A stretch of DNA of 45,813 bases from Pseudomonas sp. PA15(2017) (GTDB lineage Bacteria; Pseudomonadota; Gammaproteobacteria; Pseudomonadales; Pseudomonadaceae): assembly GCF_001945395.1 (NCBI RefSeq), contig NZ_MSXV01000058.1, positions 472,555 to 518,367 of the forward strand, written 5' to 3'. Shown here in pieces: positions 33,517-42,298 of the stretch. Numbering within the stretch: position 1 is the stretch's first letter; each line of letters opens with the position of its first letter. The position numbers and the translations under genes were made by a program. The notes beneath the pieces are model-generated. The model was given only the letters and a program-made list of their open reading frames with translations, searched no databases and was not told the origin of the DNA.

Positions 33517-34122
33517 CCTGACAACGATCGGGGAGTTTTAAAAACTGACGACACCGCCTCGCTGTGAGACTGGAACCTATCGGAAAACCCAGGCCGAATA
33601 ATAAAGTTACATATTCAGATTTATAGTGACCCACCCCAAGTCTATAAAGTGGATATTTCGGCCTAGATTACCCTCCGAATTTGAATGAGCCAACCCAAGT
33701 GGGGGTGAGTGTTTGGCGCAAGTTACCGGTGTACTGACAGGGGCCGGGAGCTCCTGTTGTCGGATCAAGAGTTCATACCTGTCCGAGGTCCTCGTCGGTA
33801 AAGCTTTTTATGCTGAACCGCAAGTTACCAATAATAATCCATCACCCCGATATCATAGACTTTTAATAATCAGGCTAATTCATACTGCTCCTTACTGAAC
33901 GAGCTTGGCTATCTCATGTTAGCTGTGGGATCGCGAATTCGACTCGCCCAACAAACGCCGATAGCTGTTATGCGACGGCGCGAATTTCACCAACTTGTCA
34001 TATGAATTCGCCAACTAACGAGATAATATCAAAACGCCAGGTAGGCAACCAATTGGCTCTATGGATAGCCTTTTAAGTCAACAGTGTGACGCATCTATAT
34101 AAGCAGCTAAGGGATATTTCTC
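33517..34122. other. AT-rich non-coding segment before the microcin-like gene
   Basis: 606 bases with no supported gene and clearly lower GC than the surroundings. CGCAAGTTACC occurs at 33717-33727 and again at 33819-33829, and near-copies of CCACCCCAAGT lie at about 33631 and 33690. The segment may hold promoter elements for the microcin-like gene or decayed mobile DNA; no terminal repeats or transposase remnant could be identified. AAGGGA at 34108-34113 is the ribosome site of the next gene. Confidence 0.5.
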
Positions 34123-34506
34123 ATGCAAGAACTCAATCTGGTTGAAATCGAGCTTGTTTCCGGGGCTGGCCTGGCCAGCACGACGACCGCTGCTGGCGCA
34201 GTGGGTGGCGCCATGCTGGGTGTGGGTGCTGGCGCCGCTATTGGCGGTGCAGCTGCAGGTCTGCTCGGCACAGCGGTTGGTACGCCGGTGACTGGAGTCG
34301 TTGGCGCGACGCTGGGCGCAGCTGGCGGCGGGCTTGTGGGCGGAGGCATTGGGTTTGCAGGTGGTGCAGTTGCAGGCTTTGCCGTAGGGGCAGCCGCAGA
34401 GGCAAGCATCCGCGGTATTTCCCAAATTACGGGAGTTGGCATGCCACAAATCCCTGATTTGTCTGGTGCTATCTATAGTCGTGCGCCAGGTGTATTCGCT
34501 GCATAA
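34123..34506 (+). CDS. Class II microcin-like precursor, glycine-zipper peptide
   Basis: A 127-residue peptide. The first 15 residues, MQELNLVEIELVSGA, match the double-glycine-type leader of class II microcins and bacteriocins (L-x-x-x-E-I/L-x-x-V-S-G-A/G), removed by C39 peptidases. The predicted 112-residue mature part is extremely rich in Gly and Ala with repeated GxxxG spacing, followed by a short polar tail (MPQIPDLSGAIYSR). There is no cysteine. Such glycine-zipper peptides insert in inner membranes, as microcin V does. AAGGGA lies 9 bases before the ATG. The matching export genes lie downstream. Antibacterial activity is inferred. Confidence 0.82.
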   Translation: MQELNLVEIELVSGAGLASTTTAAGAVGGAMLGVGAGAAIGGAAAGLLGTAVGTPVTGVVGATLGAAGGGLVGGGIGFAGGAVAGFAVGAAAEASIRGISQITGVGMPQIPDLSGAIYSRAPGVFAA

Positions 34507-34534
34507 GAACCAACCAGATCATCGAGTCTGTGCT

Positions 34535-34576
34535 GCATCACGCTAGGCCTGTGCATATCGGGGCCTAACGTGATGC
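34535..34576. terminator. Hairpin after the microcin-like gene
   Basis: Two 15-base arms (34535-34549 and 34562-34576) pair with one mismatch around a 12-base loop. Only TTTG follows, so it would terminate weakly. That would give high expression of the precursor and lower read-through to the export genes. Confidence 0.55.
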
Positions 34577-34721
34577 TTTGTGAATTGCAGGATGGCTCTG
34601 GCAGCCAAAACATCGGGCTTGATTTGGTTCGAATTGGCTACGGTTCACTTCAACCAAATATCACTATTGCAGGTAGAGCGTGTTGCAGCGTTGCGCGCCT
34701 CATCCTTGCATCTATGTATCC

Positions 34722-35993
34722 ATGACCGACAATCGACTATTTCGCCAAGAAGCGCTTGATGCCCAGCAAGCTGACGGCTTCGGCAAGATAATACTGATCC
34801 GCCCCGTCTCTTTCAGCGTACTCACGTTGCTAGCCGCCGTGATGGTTTTGATGGTCGTGGGCTTATTTATATTCGGCAGTTATACCAAACGCAGCACTGT
34901 AAGTGGTCAACTGGTGCCGATTGGCGGTGTGGCCACCGTATATTCGCCACAGACAGGGACTGTACTGCGCACATTCGTCGAGGAAGGGCAACTCGTACAG
35001 GGCGGTGATCCTTTGATGATCATTTCCAGTGAGCGTTATGACAGCGAGGCCGGACCGATCCAGGCCTCCATCATTCAACAACTGGAAAAACGTCGTCAGT
35101 CGCTGCGCGAGGAGCTGGAAGAACTGAATGGTCTGCAGAACACCGAACGCAGCAGTTTGAACAGCCATGTCGCCAGCCTAGGAGGTGAACTGGTGATTCT
35201 TGATTCACAGATCGACAGCCAGGAGCGCCTACTGGCATTAGCCAGCGATGCAGCCACGCGTTACCAGGGGCTTATGGAACAAGGCTACATCTCCATGGAC
35301 CAGCTGCAACAGCGACAAGCCGAGTTGCTGGCCCAGCGCCAGACCCTGCAAGGCCTGAAGCGAGAATATACCTCTGTCAAACAGCGCCTTACAGAACGCC
35401 GTAACGAGCTTTCCAGCCTCCCGGCTAACCAGGCCAATCAACGGGCCGGCATCAAACGCCAGCTCAGCGTCGTCGAGCAGGAGCTGGCGGAAAGCGAAGC
35501 TCGGCGTACTTTGTTGATCACCGCACCTGAGCCCGGCATCGCCACAGCGGTGTTCGCCGAACCGGGCAGGGCTGTGGATAGCTCACGCCCACTATTAAGC
35601 ATCGCACCCGCCAATGCGTCGTTTCAGGCCGAGCTCTACGCACCAAGCAGAGCCATCGGCTTTATTCGCGCCGGGGATCCGGTACGGATTCGCTACCAAG
35701 CCTATCCCTATCAAAAGTTCGGCCAATACCACGGTAGGGTTCAATCCATATCCCGAACCAGCATTCCCTATGCCCAGCTATCCAACATGGTCGGTGGCGT
35801 ACCGTTGGCGGGGCTGGAGGGTGAGCCACTCTATCGCTTGCGGGTGACGCTAGATGACCAAGCCGTGAAAGCCTATGGCGAGCCACGACCGCTTCAGAAC
35901 GGCATGCTGCTCGACGCTCAAATTCTTCAGGACACTCGCCGACTCTACGAGTGGGTATTAGAACCACTCTACAGCTTGACCGGTAAGCTCTAG
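34722..35993 (+). CDS. HlyD/CvaA-type periplasmic adaptor of a type I secretion system
   Basis: A 423-residue membrane-fusion protein. A single N-terminal helix (SVLTLLAAVMVLMVVGLFIFG) is followed by a lipoyl half (GTVLRTFVEEGQLVQGGDPLMII), a long coiled-coil hairpin rich in Gln, Glu, Leu and Arg (about residues 105-265), and a beta-barrel region (GFIRAGDPVRIRYQAYPYQKFG). It bridges the ABC transporter and the TolC-like channel. The start is chosen at ATG 34722 because MTDNRLFRQEAL matches homologues; the GTG at 34680, with AGGTAGAG before it, is the alternative. Nine bases separate it from the ABC gene. Confidence 0.9.
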   Translation: MTDNRLFRQEALDAQQADGFGKIILIRPVSFSVLTLLAAVMVLMVVGLFIFGSYTKRSTVSGQLVPIGGVATVYSPQTGTVLRTFVEEGQLVQGGDPLMIISSERYDSEAGPIQASIIQQLEKRRQSLREELEELNGLQNTERSSLNSHVASLGGELVILDSQIDSQERLLALASDAATRYQGLMEQGYISMDQLQQRQAELLAQRQTLQGLKREYTSVKQRLTERRNELSSLPANQANQRAGIKRQLSVVEQELAESEARRTLLITAPEPGIATAVFAEPGRAVDSSRPLLSIAPANASFQAELYAPSRAIGFIRAGDPVRIRYQAYPYQKFGQYHGRVQSISRTSIPYAQLSNMVGGVPLAGLEGEPLYRLRVTLDDQAVKAYGEPRPLQNGMLLDAQILQDTRRLYEWVLEPLYSLTGKL

Positions 35994-36002
35994 GATCCGC
36001 CC

Positions 36003-38153
36003 ATGCAATTTCTCGATGCCCTAGCCTTGCGCCTGGGCCGTCGCCTGCCGCTAGTGTTGCAAACAGAATCCACCGAATGCGGCCTGGCCTGTCTCGCGAT
36101 GGTTACCGGCTACCACGGCCATCACACCGATATGGTGGAACTGCGCCGGCGATTTTCTACGTCGCTCAAAGGGGTTTCGCTCAAACAGCTGAATCAAACT
36201 GCCCAACGCCTGGACTTACAAACACGTGCCGTGAAATTGCAGCTCAACGAGCTTGGCAGCCTCAAACTACCCTGCTTGTTGCACTGGAACTTCAATCACT
36301 TTGTTGTATTGAAGTCCGTCGAGCGAAACGCTGTTGTCATTCACGATCCAGCCCATGGTGTCCGCCGCCTGAACTTGCACGAGGTATCAGAAAGCTTCAC
36401 TGGCGTCGCACTGGAGCTTTGGCCAGGCAGCAATTTTGAAAAGCAGGAAGAGCCGCCGCGCATCAAACTCCGTGACTTGCTTGGCAAGGTGACCGGGCTA
36501 TACCGCTCGCTCGGCCAGATCGTGCTGTTGTCAGCGGCATTGGAAGTGTTCTCCCTCATCAGCCCTTTTCTCATGCAGTGGACCATCGATAACGTGATCG
36601 TCAGCGAGGATAGTGATCTGCTGACGACACTTATCATCGGGTTTGGCTTACTGCTGGTGATGCAGCAGGCGGTCGGCGGGGTGCGCGACTGGGTCATCAT
36701 GCACATGAGCACACTGCTGGGCGTTCAGTGGCAGGCTAAAGTCTTCAGCCATTTGCTGCACCTTCCGGCGCAATACTTCGAGAAACGCCACCTTGGCGAT
36801 GTGGTATCGCGCTTCGGTGCCGTGAACAGCATCCAGCAGACGCTGACGACAGCATTCCTCGCCGCCATACTGGATGGCCTGATGACCATCGCCACGCTGT
36901 CGATGATGTTGTTATACAGCCCTAAACTCGCGGGCATTGCGATTGCCGCGATGACACTCTACGGCCTTGGGCGCTGGCTATGGTACCAGCCCCTGCGCCG
37001 TGCCACGGAAGCGGAAATCATCCATGCGGCGCGCCAACAGAGCCATTTTCTCGAAAGCATTCGCGGCATACGCCCACTGAAGCTGTTTCAACGACAAGAT
37101 GAAAGACGATCCGTGTGGCTTGGTTTGCTGGTTGAACAGATCAACGCTGGGCTGCGAACGCAGAAACTGCATCTCTTCTATCAACAGCTCAACGGCATCC
37201 TGTTCGGCATAGAAAACCTGCTCATTATCTGGCTCGGCGCCAACATGGTAATGGACGGGTATTTCACTGTAGGTGCCTTACTGGCATTCACCGCTTATAA
37301 ATCCCAGTTCAATGGCCGTGTCGGCAGCTTGATCGATAAGTTTTTCGAGTTGCGAATGCTGCAGCTGCAAGGCGAGCGTCTGGCTGACATCGTCCTCCAG
37401 GCACCGGAAGAGAGCCACGGGGATACCCCTCTTGAGAGCGTGCACGATCGTCAAGCGGACATCCAGGTGGAGGGCCTGCGTTACCGCTATTCGGAGCAAG
37501 AGCCCTGGGTGTTGGACGGAATCGACCTGCACATCGAGGCGGGCGAATCGGTAGCGATCATAGGTCCTTCCGGCTGCGGCAAAAGCACGCTGTTTAATGT
37601 CCTGCTCGGTATCCTGCCACCGGCAGAGGGCAAAATCCGGGTCGCCGGCCTGGAACTGTCGCAACTGGGGCTGGGCGGGCTGCGCGGGCTAGTGGGAACG
37701 GTGCTGCAAGATGACGTGCTGTTCGCGGGCTCGCTCAAGGAAAATATCAGTTTCTTCGACCCGCAGCCGGATATGCCCTGGCTGATGGAATGCGCAAAGG
37801 TTGCCGCCATCCACGACGATATTCAGCAGATGCAGATGGGCTACAACACCTTGGTCGGTGATATGGGGACGGTGCTGTCGGGTGGGCAAAAGCAGCGCGT
37901 GCTGCTTGCCAGGGCCTTGTACAAGCGCCCCAAGATTCTTTTCCTGGATGAAGCCACCAGTCATCTGGATCTTCACAGCGAACAGCAGGTCAACGCCGCG
38001 ATCAGTGCCTTGCGCATTACCCGGATTATGATTGCCCATCGCCCAGAGACCATACTTTCAGCGAATCGGGTCGTGCAACTCCACAAGGGTAAGGTGGCGT
38101 TGGATCAGAGGGTTGAGCACAGCTCAGGTTCCGGCCGTCAGGAGCCGAGCTGA
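36003..38153 (+). CDS. C39-peptidase ABC exporter (CvaB-type)
   Basis: A 716-residue peptidase-containing ABC transporter that cuts double-glycine leaders and exports the peptide. Domains in order: C39 peptidase with Cys26 (TESTECGLACLAM), His in FNHFVVLK and Asp in IHDPAHG; a six-helix membrane domain (about residues 165-440); and an ATPase with Walker A GPSGCGKST, signature LSGGQKQR, Walker B ILFLDEA and the H-loop in IAHRPE. All catalytic residues are intact, so it is predicted active. The precursor upstream has a fitting leader. The final base overlaps the TolC-like gene start. Confidence 0.95.
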   Translation: MQFLDALALRLGRRLPLVLQTESTECGLACLAMVTGYHGHHTDMVELRRRFSTSLKGVSLKQLNQTAQRLDLQTRAVKLQLNELGSLKLPCLLHWNFNHFVVLKSVERNAVVIHDPAHGVRRLNLHEVSESFTGVALELWPGSNFEKQEEPPRIKLRDLLGKVTGLYRSLGQIVLLSAALEVFSLISPFLMQWTIDNVIVSEDSDLLTTLIIGFGLLLVMQQAVGGVRDWVIMHMSTLLGVQWQAKVFSHLLHLPAQYFEKRHLGDVVSRFGAVNSIQQTLTTAFLAAILDGLMTIATLSMMLLYSPKLAGIAIAAMTLYGLGRWLWYQPLRRATEAEIIHAARQQSHFLESIRGIRPLKLFQRQDERRSVWLGLLVEQINAGLRTQKLHLFYQQLNGILFGIENLLIIWLGANMVMDGYFTVGALLAFTAYKSQFNGRVGSLIDKFFELRMLQLQGERLADIVLQAPEESHGDTPLESVHDRQADIQVEGLRYRYSEQEPWVLDGIDLHIEAGESVAIIGPSGCGKSTLFNVLLGILPPAEGKIRVAGLELSQLGLGGLRGLVGTVLQDDVLFAGSLKENISFFDPQPDMPWLMECAKVAAIHDDIQQMQMGYNTLVGDMGTVLSGGQKQRVLLARALYKRPKILFLDEATSHLDLHSEQQVNAAISALRITRIMIAHRPETILSANRVVQLHKGKVALDQRVEHSSGSGRQEPS

Positions 38154-39568
38154 TGCGACGGTTCATCGCTTTGCTGTGTGCCGGCCTGCTAAGCACCAGC
38201 CAGAGTGCAGCGGGGTACGAGCCCGACGTATTTGGCACCGCTCGCGGCCTCGCCAACCAGGCAAGCTACGATCTTGGAGGCAGCAATCTGCACTGCTCGT
38301 CCAATGCGCCTTTGCCGGAGCGGTTACGCCTGGAGGATGCTATCGAGCGGATCCTCTGCCGCGACCCAAGCACTCAACTGGCTTGGGCGAGCGCCAAGGC
38401 TCAGGCAGCGCAAGTCGGCAGCAGTAAGGCAGCCTATCTGCCGCGCCTGAACGGGCGCCTGGGCGCCAATCAAGCCTACAACGAGTTGAACTACCGCGAC
38501 GTGCCCTCAAGAGAGAACCGTAGTCAGCGTTACGCTGCTGACGTTGAGCTGACTTGGGAGCTTTTTGATTTTGGGCGACGTAGCGCTGCTCTGCGCAATG
38601 CGCAGCAATTGCTATTGGCTGCCAATGCCAGCCAGGACTCGGCTCTGCAGCGCGCTTTCTCCCTTGCTGCTCAGGCCTACTACGAGGCATTGGCTGCCCA
38701 GCGCAGCCTGGAAGCCTCGCGGCAGGTGGCTGAGCTTGCCGCGCAGAACCTGGAGGCTGCCAACGCCAAGTACAATGCGGGCGCCGCGGCCCTGTCAGAC
38801 CGCCTGCAAGCGCAAACGGCCCTGTCCCAGGCAAGCTTGGCGCAAATCCGCGATGAAGGGACGCTCAGACGTACGCTAGGCATTATCGCTATACGCATGG
38901 GGCTTGCACCGGACACCTCGCTGCGCCTTTACGATGAGTTGAGTGAGCAACTCGATGCCACCTTCGCCACGGATATCGAACGACTGATCGTCGACGCCAA
39001 GCGCGATCATCCGGGGCTGTTGGCGGCTCAGGCACGCCTTCGCGCCGCGACCGCGAGCGTGGAAGAAAGTCATGCCGCGGGTCGGCCAAGCCTGGCGCTG
39101 ACCGCGAACCTGAGTCGCAGCACCACTCACCAGTCTCGAGAGTTCAGTGGAGACTTCCGCGGCCATGACCGCAGCATAGGTCTGCAACTCACTGTTCCGC
39201 TTTTCGAAGGGTTCAACCGCACGTACCAGATTCGCAACGCACTCGCTCGGCGCGAAGCCAGTGTTGCAGAGTTAGCCGAGCTAGAGCAGCAGGTTTCCCT
39301 GGACGTTTGGAGCAGCTATCAGTCGCTCAGCATGGAAACGCGTAACCTGACGCTGACCCGTGAGTTGGTCGACCAGGCGCGCCAGAGCCTCGAGGTGGCC
39401 AGAGGACGCTATCAATCAGGTGTCGGCATCATGGTGGAGCTGCTCAACGCATTGAGCGCTTATTCCAGCGCCGAGGAGCAGTATATCCGCGCGCTCAGCA
39501 ATTGGCAGATATCCCGTCTGAGACTCGCCGAGAGCCTCGGCCGTCTGGGGTTCTGGTTATTGCAGTGA
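38153..39568 (+). CDS. TolC-family outer-membrane channel
   Basis: A 471-residue outer-membrane factor with an N-terminal signal peptide (cleavage near SQSAAG). It shows the duplicated TolC organisation, each half with long heptad-rich helices and a short strand pair (LTWELFDFGRR in the first half, LTVPLFEGFNR in the second), plus QALGQ-like YEAL and YSSAEEQYIRAL ends. It completes the tripartite exporter with the two preceding genes. Start by TGATG overlap with the ABC gene. Confidence 0.93.
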   Translation: MRRFIALLCAGLLSTSQSAAGYEPDVFGTARGLANQASYDLGGSNLHCSSNAPLPERLRLEDAIERILCRDPSTQLAWASAKAQAAQVGSSKAAYLPRLNGRLGANQAYNELNYRDVPSRENRSQRYAADVELTWELFDFGRRSAALRNAQQLLLAANASQDSALQRAFSLAAQAYYEALAAQRSLEASRQVAELAAQNLEAANAKYNAGAAALSDRLQAQTALSQASLAQIRDEGTLRRTLGIIAIRMGLAPDTSLRLYDELSEQLDATFATDIERLIVDAKRDHPGLLAAQARLRAATASVEESHAAGRPSLALTANLSRSTTHQSREFSGDFRGHDRSIGLQLTVPLFEGFNRTYQIRNALARREASVAELAELEQQVSLDVWSSYQSLSMETRNLTLTRELVDQARQSLEVARGRYQSGVGIMVELLNALSAYSSAEEQYIRALSNWQISRLRLAESLGRLGFWLLQ

Positions 39569-39907
39569 GACGGATTTCGCGCCCATGGAAATCTCTTTCA
39601 GATCAACAGGATCGTTTGCGGCGCGAGTTTCGCAGGCTGGATTGGCGCTGGCCGAAGATGCGAGCACGTACCCGTCCGGATTCTCAGACTGAAAAGCCAG
39701 GTGATGACGAAGGAAGTCCACCAGCGCGTGCGCCGGCAAACCGACTTCAGCGGACGTTTGCCACTGGTCACCTCACGCGGCAACCGGCGGCTAAATGAGC
39801 TTTTGCACAGCAATCCAGGCGCAGGGGGACAGCGCCGGATAGACGGCAGGCAACAGCGCTGCACTGCGCCGTTTGCCCAAGCTGCGCCGGCCCCCTAGAA
39901 TGCCGCG
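39569..39907. other. Gap with no supported gene before uvrD
   Basis: 339 bases between the TolC-like gene and uvrD. A minus-strand open frame of about 70 codons (39557-39760) overlaps the TolC end; it has no start with a ribosome site and no family I recognise. No immunity-type membrane protein is visible. Right border of the accessory block. Confidence 0.5.
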
Positions 39908-42109
39908 ATGCAAAATGACCTCGATCAGCGACTCAGCTCTCTCAACCCAGCCCAGCACCATGCGGTCACCACGCCGCCCGGTCATCAACTGGTGCTGGCC
40001 GGTGCCGGTTCCGGCAAGACCCGCGTGCTGGTGCACCGCATCGCCTTTCTGATCCAGCGCCTGGACGTATCGCCGCACAGCATCCTGTCGGTGACCTTCA
40101 CCAACAAGGCGGCGGCCGAGATGCGTCATCGCATCGAGGACGTGCTCGGGCAAAGCCCGGCGGGCATGTGGGTCGGCACCTTCCATGGCCTGGCGCATCG
40201 CCTGCTACGTGCCCACTGGCAAGAGGCCGGGCTGGTCGAGAACTTCCAGATTCTCGATTCCGACGACCAGCAACGGCTGATCAAGCGGGTTATCCGCGAG
40301 CTGGGCCTGGATGAGCAACGCTGGCCGGCCAAGCAGGCGCAGTGGTTCATCAACGGCCAGAAGGACGAAGGCATCCGCCCGGCCGGCATCCAGGCCAGCG
40401 GCGATCTGTTCCTGGCCACCATGCGCAGCATCTACGAAGCCTACGAGGCGGCCTGTGCCCGTGCCGGCGTGATCGACTTCGCCGAGCTGCTGCTGCGCGC
40501 CCTCGACCTGTGGCGCAACAATGCGGGCCTCCTGGCGCATTACCAGAAGCGCTTCCGGCACATCCTGGTCGACGAATTCCAGGACACCAACGCCGTGCAG
40601 TACGCCTGGCTGCGCTTTCTCGCCATGGGCGGCGAGAGCCTGATGGTGGTGGGCGACGACGACCAGTCGATCTACGGCTGGCGCGGCGCGAAGATCGAGA
40701 ACATCCAGCAGTTCGACAGCGACTTCGCCGACGCCGAGATCATCCGCCTGGAGCAGAACTACCGCTCCACGGCGAACATCCTCAACGCCGCCAACGCACT
40801 GATCGCCAACAACCAGGGGCGCCTGGGCAAGGAGCTGCGCACCGACGTCGGTGATGGCGAGCTGATCAGCCTGTACGCCGCCTTCAACGAACACGACGAA
40901 GCGCGCTACGTGGTCGAGACCATCGAGGACGCCCTGCGCAAGGACGGCCTGCGTCGCAGCGACATCGCCATCCTGTACCGCTCCAACGCCCAGTCGCGGG
41001 TGCTGGAAGAAGCGCTGTTGCGCGAGAAGATTCCCTATCGCATCTACGGCGGCCAGCGCTTCTTCGAGCGCGCGGAAATCAAGAACGCCATGGCCTACCT
41101 GCGCCTGATCCACCAACGCGGCAACGATGCGGCGCTGGAGCGGGTGATCAACGTGCCGGCCCGTGGCATCGGCGAGAAAACGGTGGAAACCCTGCGCCAG
41201 TTCGCCCGCGCCAACGACCTGTCGATGTGGGCCGCGTTGCACGAAGCGGTCGGCACCAAGGTGATCGCCGGTCGCGCCGCCAGTGCCCTGAACGGCTTCG
41301 TCGAACTGATCGACACCCTGGCCCTGAAGGTCGAGGGCATGCAGTTGCACAGCACCGCGCAGCTGGTGATCGAACAGTCCGGCCTGCTCGCCTATCACCG
41401 TGATGAAAAGGGCGAGAAAGCCCAGGCGCGGGTGGAAAACCTCGAGGAACTGGTGTCCGCCGCCCGGGCCTTCGACTCCTACGAAGGCGAGGAAGGCGAC
41501 GACGCGCAAACGCCGCTGGCGGCCTTCCTCGATCATGCTTCGCTGGAGGCCGGCGATACCCAGGCCGCCGAACACGAAGACAGCGTGCAGATGATGACCC
41601 TGCACAGCGCCAAGGGCCTGGAGTTCCCGCGGGTGTTCCTGGTGGGCATGGAAGAGGGCCTGTTCCCCCACAAGATGAGCCTGGAAGAACCCGGCCGCCT
41701 GGAAGAGGAACGCCGCCTGGCCTACGTGGGCATCACCCGGGCCATGCGCAACCTGGTGATCAGCTACGCGGAAACCCGCCGCCTGTACGGCAACGAGACC
41801 TACAACAAGGTCTCGCGCTTCGTGCGCGAAGTGCCGCCCCATCTGGTGCAGGAAGTACGCCTGTCCAACAGCGTCAGCCGCCCGTACGGCAGTGGCAGCC
41901 GCAGCATGAGCGGCAGCAGCCTGTTCGCTGGCAGCGCCGTGCCGGACACACCGTTCAACCTCGGCCAGCGCGTGCAGCACTCGCTGTTCGGCGAAGGCAC
42001 CATCCTCAATTTCGAGGGCTCGGGCCCCCAGGCGCGGGTGCAGGTGAACTTCGAGAGCGAAGGTAGCAAGTGGCTGATGTTGGCCTACGCCAAGCTCGAG
42101 GCTATCTGA
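39908..42109 (+). CDS. uvrD: DNA helicase II, UvrD
   Basis: A 733-residue superfamily 1 helicase that unwinds DNA 3' to 5' in nucleotide-excision and mismatch repair. Motifs in order: Walker A AGAGSGKT (31-38), VTFTNKAAAEM, GTFHGLAHRLLR, the DEFQDTN Walker B, GDDDQSIYGWRGA, QNYRS, TLHSAKGLEFPRVFL and VGITRAM. The C-terminal Tudor-like segment (LGQRVQHSLFGEGTILNFEG) that binds RNA polymerase is present, separating it from Rep. Length equals other Pseudomonas UvrD proteins. Core chromosomal gene. Confidence 0.97.
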   Translation: MQNDLDQRLSSLNPAQHHAVTTPPGHQLVLAGAGSGKTRVLVHRIAFLIQRLDVSPHSILSVTFTNKAAAEMRHRIEDVLGQSPAGMWVGTFHGLAHRLLRAHWQEAGLVENFQILDSDDQQRLIKRVIRELGLDEQRWPAKQAQWFINGQKDEGIRPAGIQASGDLFLATMRSIYEAYEAACARAGVIDFAELLLRALDLWRNNAGLLAHYQKRFRHILVDEFQDTNAVQYAWLRFLAMGGESLMVVGDDDQSIYGWRGAKIENIQQFDSDFADAEIIRLEQNYRSTANILNAANALIANNQGRLGKELRTDVGDGELISLYAAFNEHDEARYVVETIEDALRKDGLRRSDIAILYRSNAQSRVLEEALLREKIPYRIYGGQRFFERAEIKNAMAYLRLIHQRGNDAALERVINVPARGIGEKTVETLRQFARANDLSMWAALHEAVGTKVIAGRAASALNGFVELIDTLALKVEGMQLHSTAQLVIEQSGLLAYHRDEKGEKAQARVENLEELVSAARAFDSYEGEEGDDAQTPLAAFLDHASLEAGDTQAAEHEDSVQMMTLHSAKGLEFPRVFLVGMEEGLFPHKMSLEEPGRLEEERRLAYVGITRAMRNLVISYAETRRLYGNETYNKVSRFVREVPPHLVQEVRLSNSVSRPYGSGSRSMSGSSLFAGSAVPDTPFNLGQRVQHSLFGEGTILNFEGSGPQARVQVNFESEGSKWLMLAYAKLEAI

Positions 42110-42182
42110 GGAGCCTGCTCACGATCTTGCCGGGCATGCGTACGGGCAGCTAGGTGGCGGGAGTGGCCGGTGGCGCGAACGT

Positions 42183-42248
42183 GTAGGAGGGGCTTCAGCC
42201 CCGAGCTGTTTGCACGCTCATAAAGCTCGGGGCTGAAGCCCCGCCTAC
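42183..42248. repeat. REP pair, GGGGCTTCAGCCCC family
   Basis: Two inverted 25-base units (42183-42207 and 42224-42248), identical except one base, separated by 16 bases. A unit of the same type appears at 20422-20443. Located 74 bases after uvrD and could form a strong cruciform in the mRNA. Confidence 0.85.
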
Positions 42249-42298
42249 GGATTACGCGAAAGGCCGCTTCCGCCAGTTTGCAGTAGCGTGAACACGCT

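Noticed and set aside
33713..33898. 61-codon frame in the AT-rich segment
   Set aside because: Starts with a rare codon, has no ribosome site and shows no hydrophobic or conserved pattern, so it does not serve as the missing immunity gene.
34598..34770. 55-codon frame starting at an ATG between the microcin-like gene and the adaptor
   Set aside because: The purine run touches the start codon and the frame runs out of phase into the adaptor gene; the peptide is not membrane-like.
39557..39760. Minus-strand frame of about 70 codons before uvrD
   Set aside because: No credible start or ribosome site, overlaps the TolC-like gene end, and no recognisable family; possibly a remnant but not supportable.
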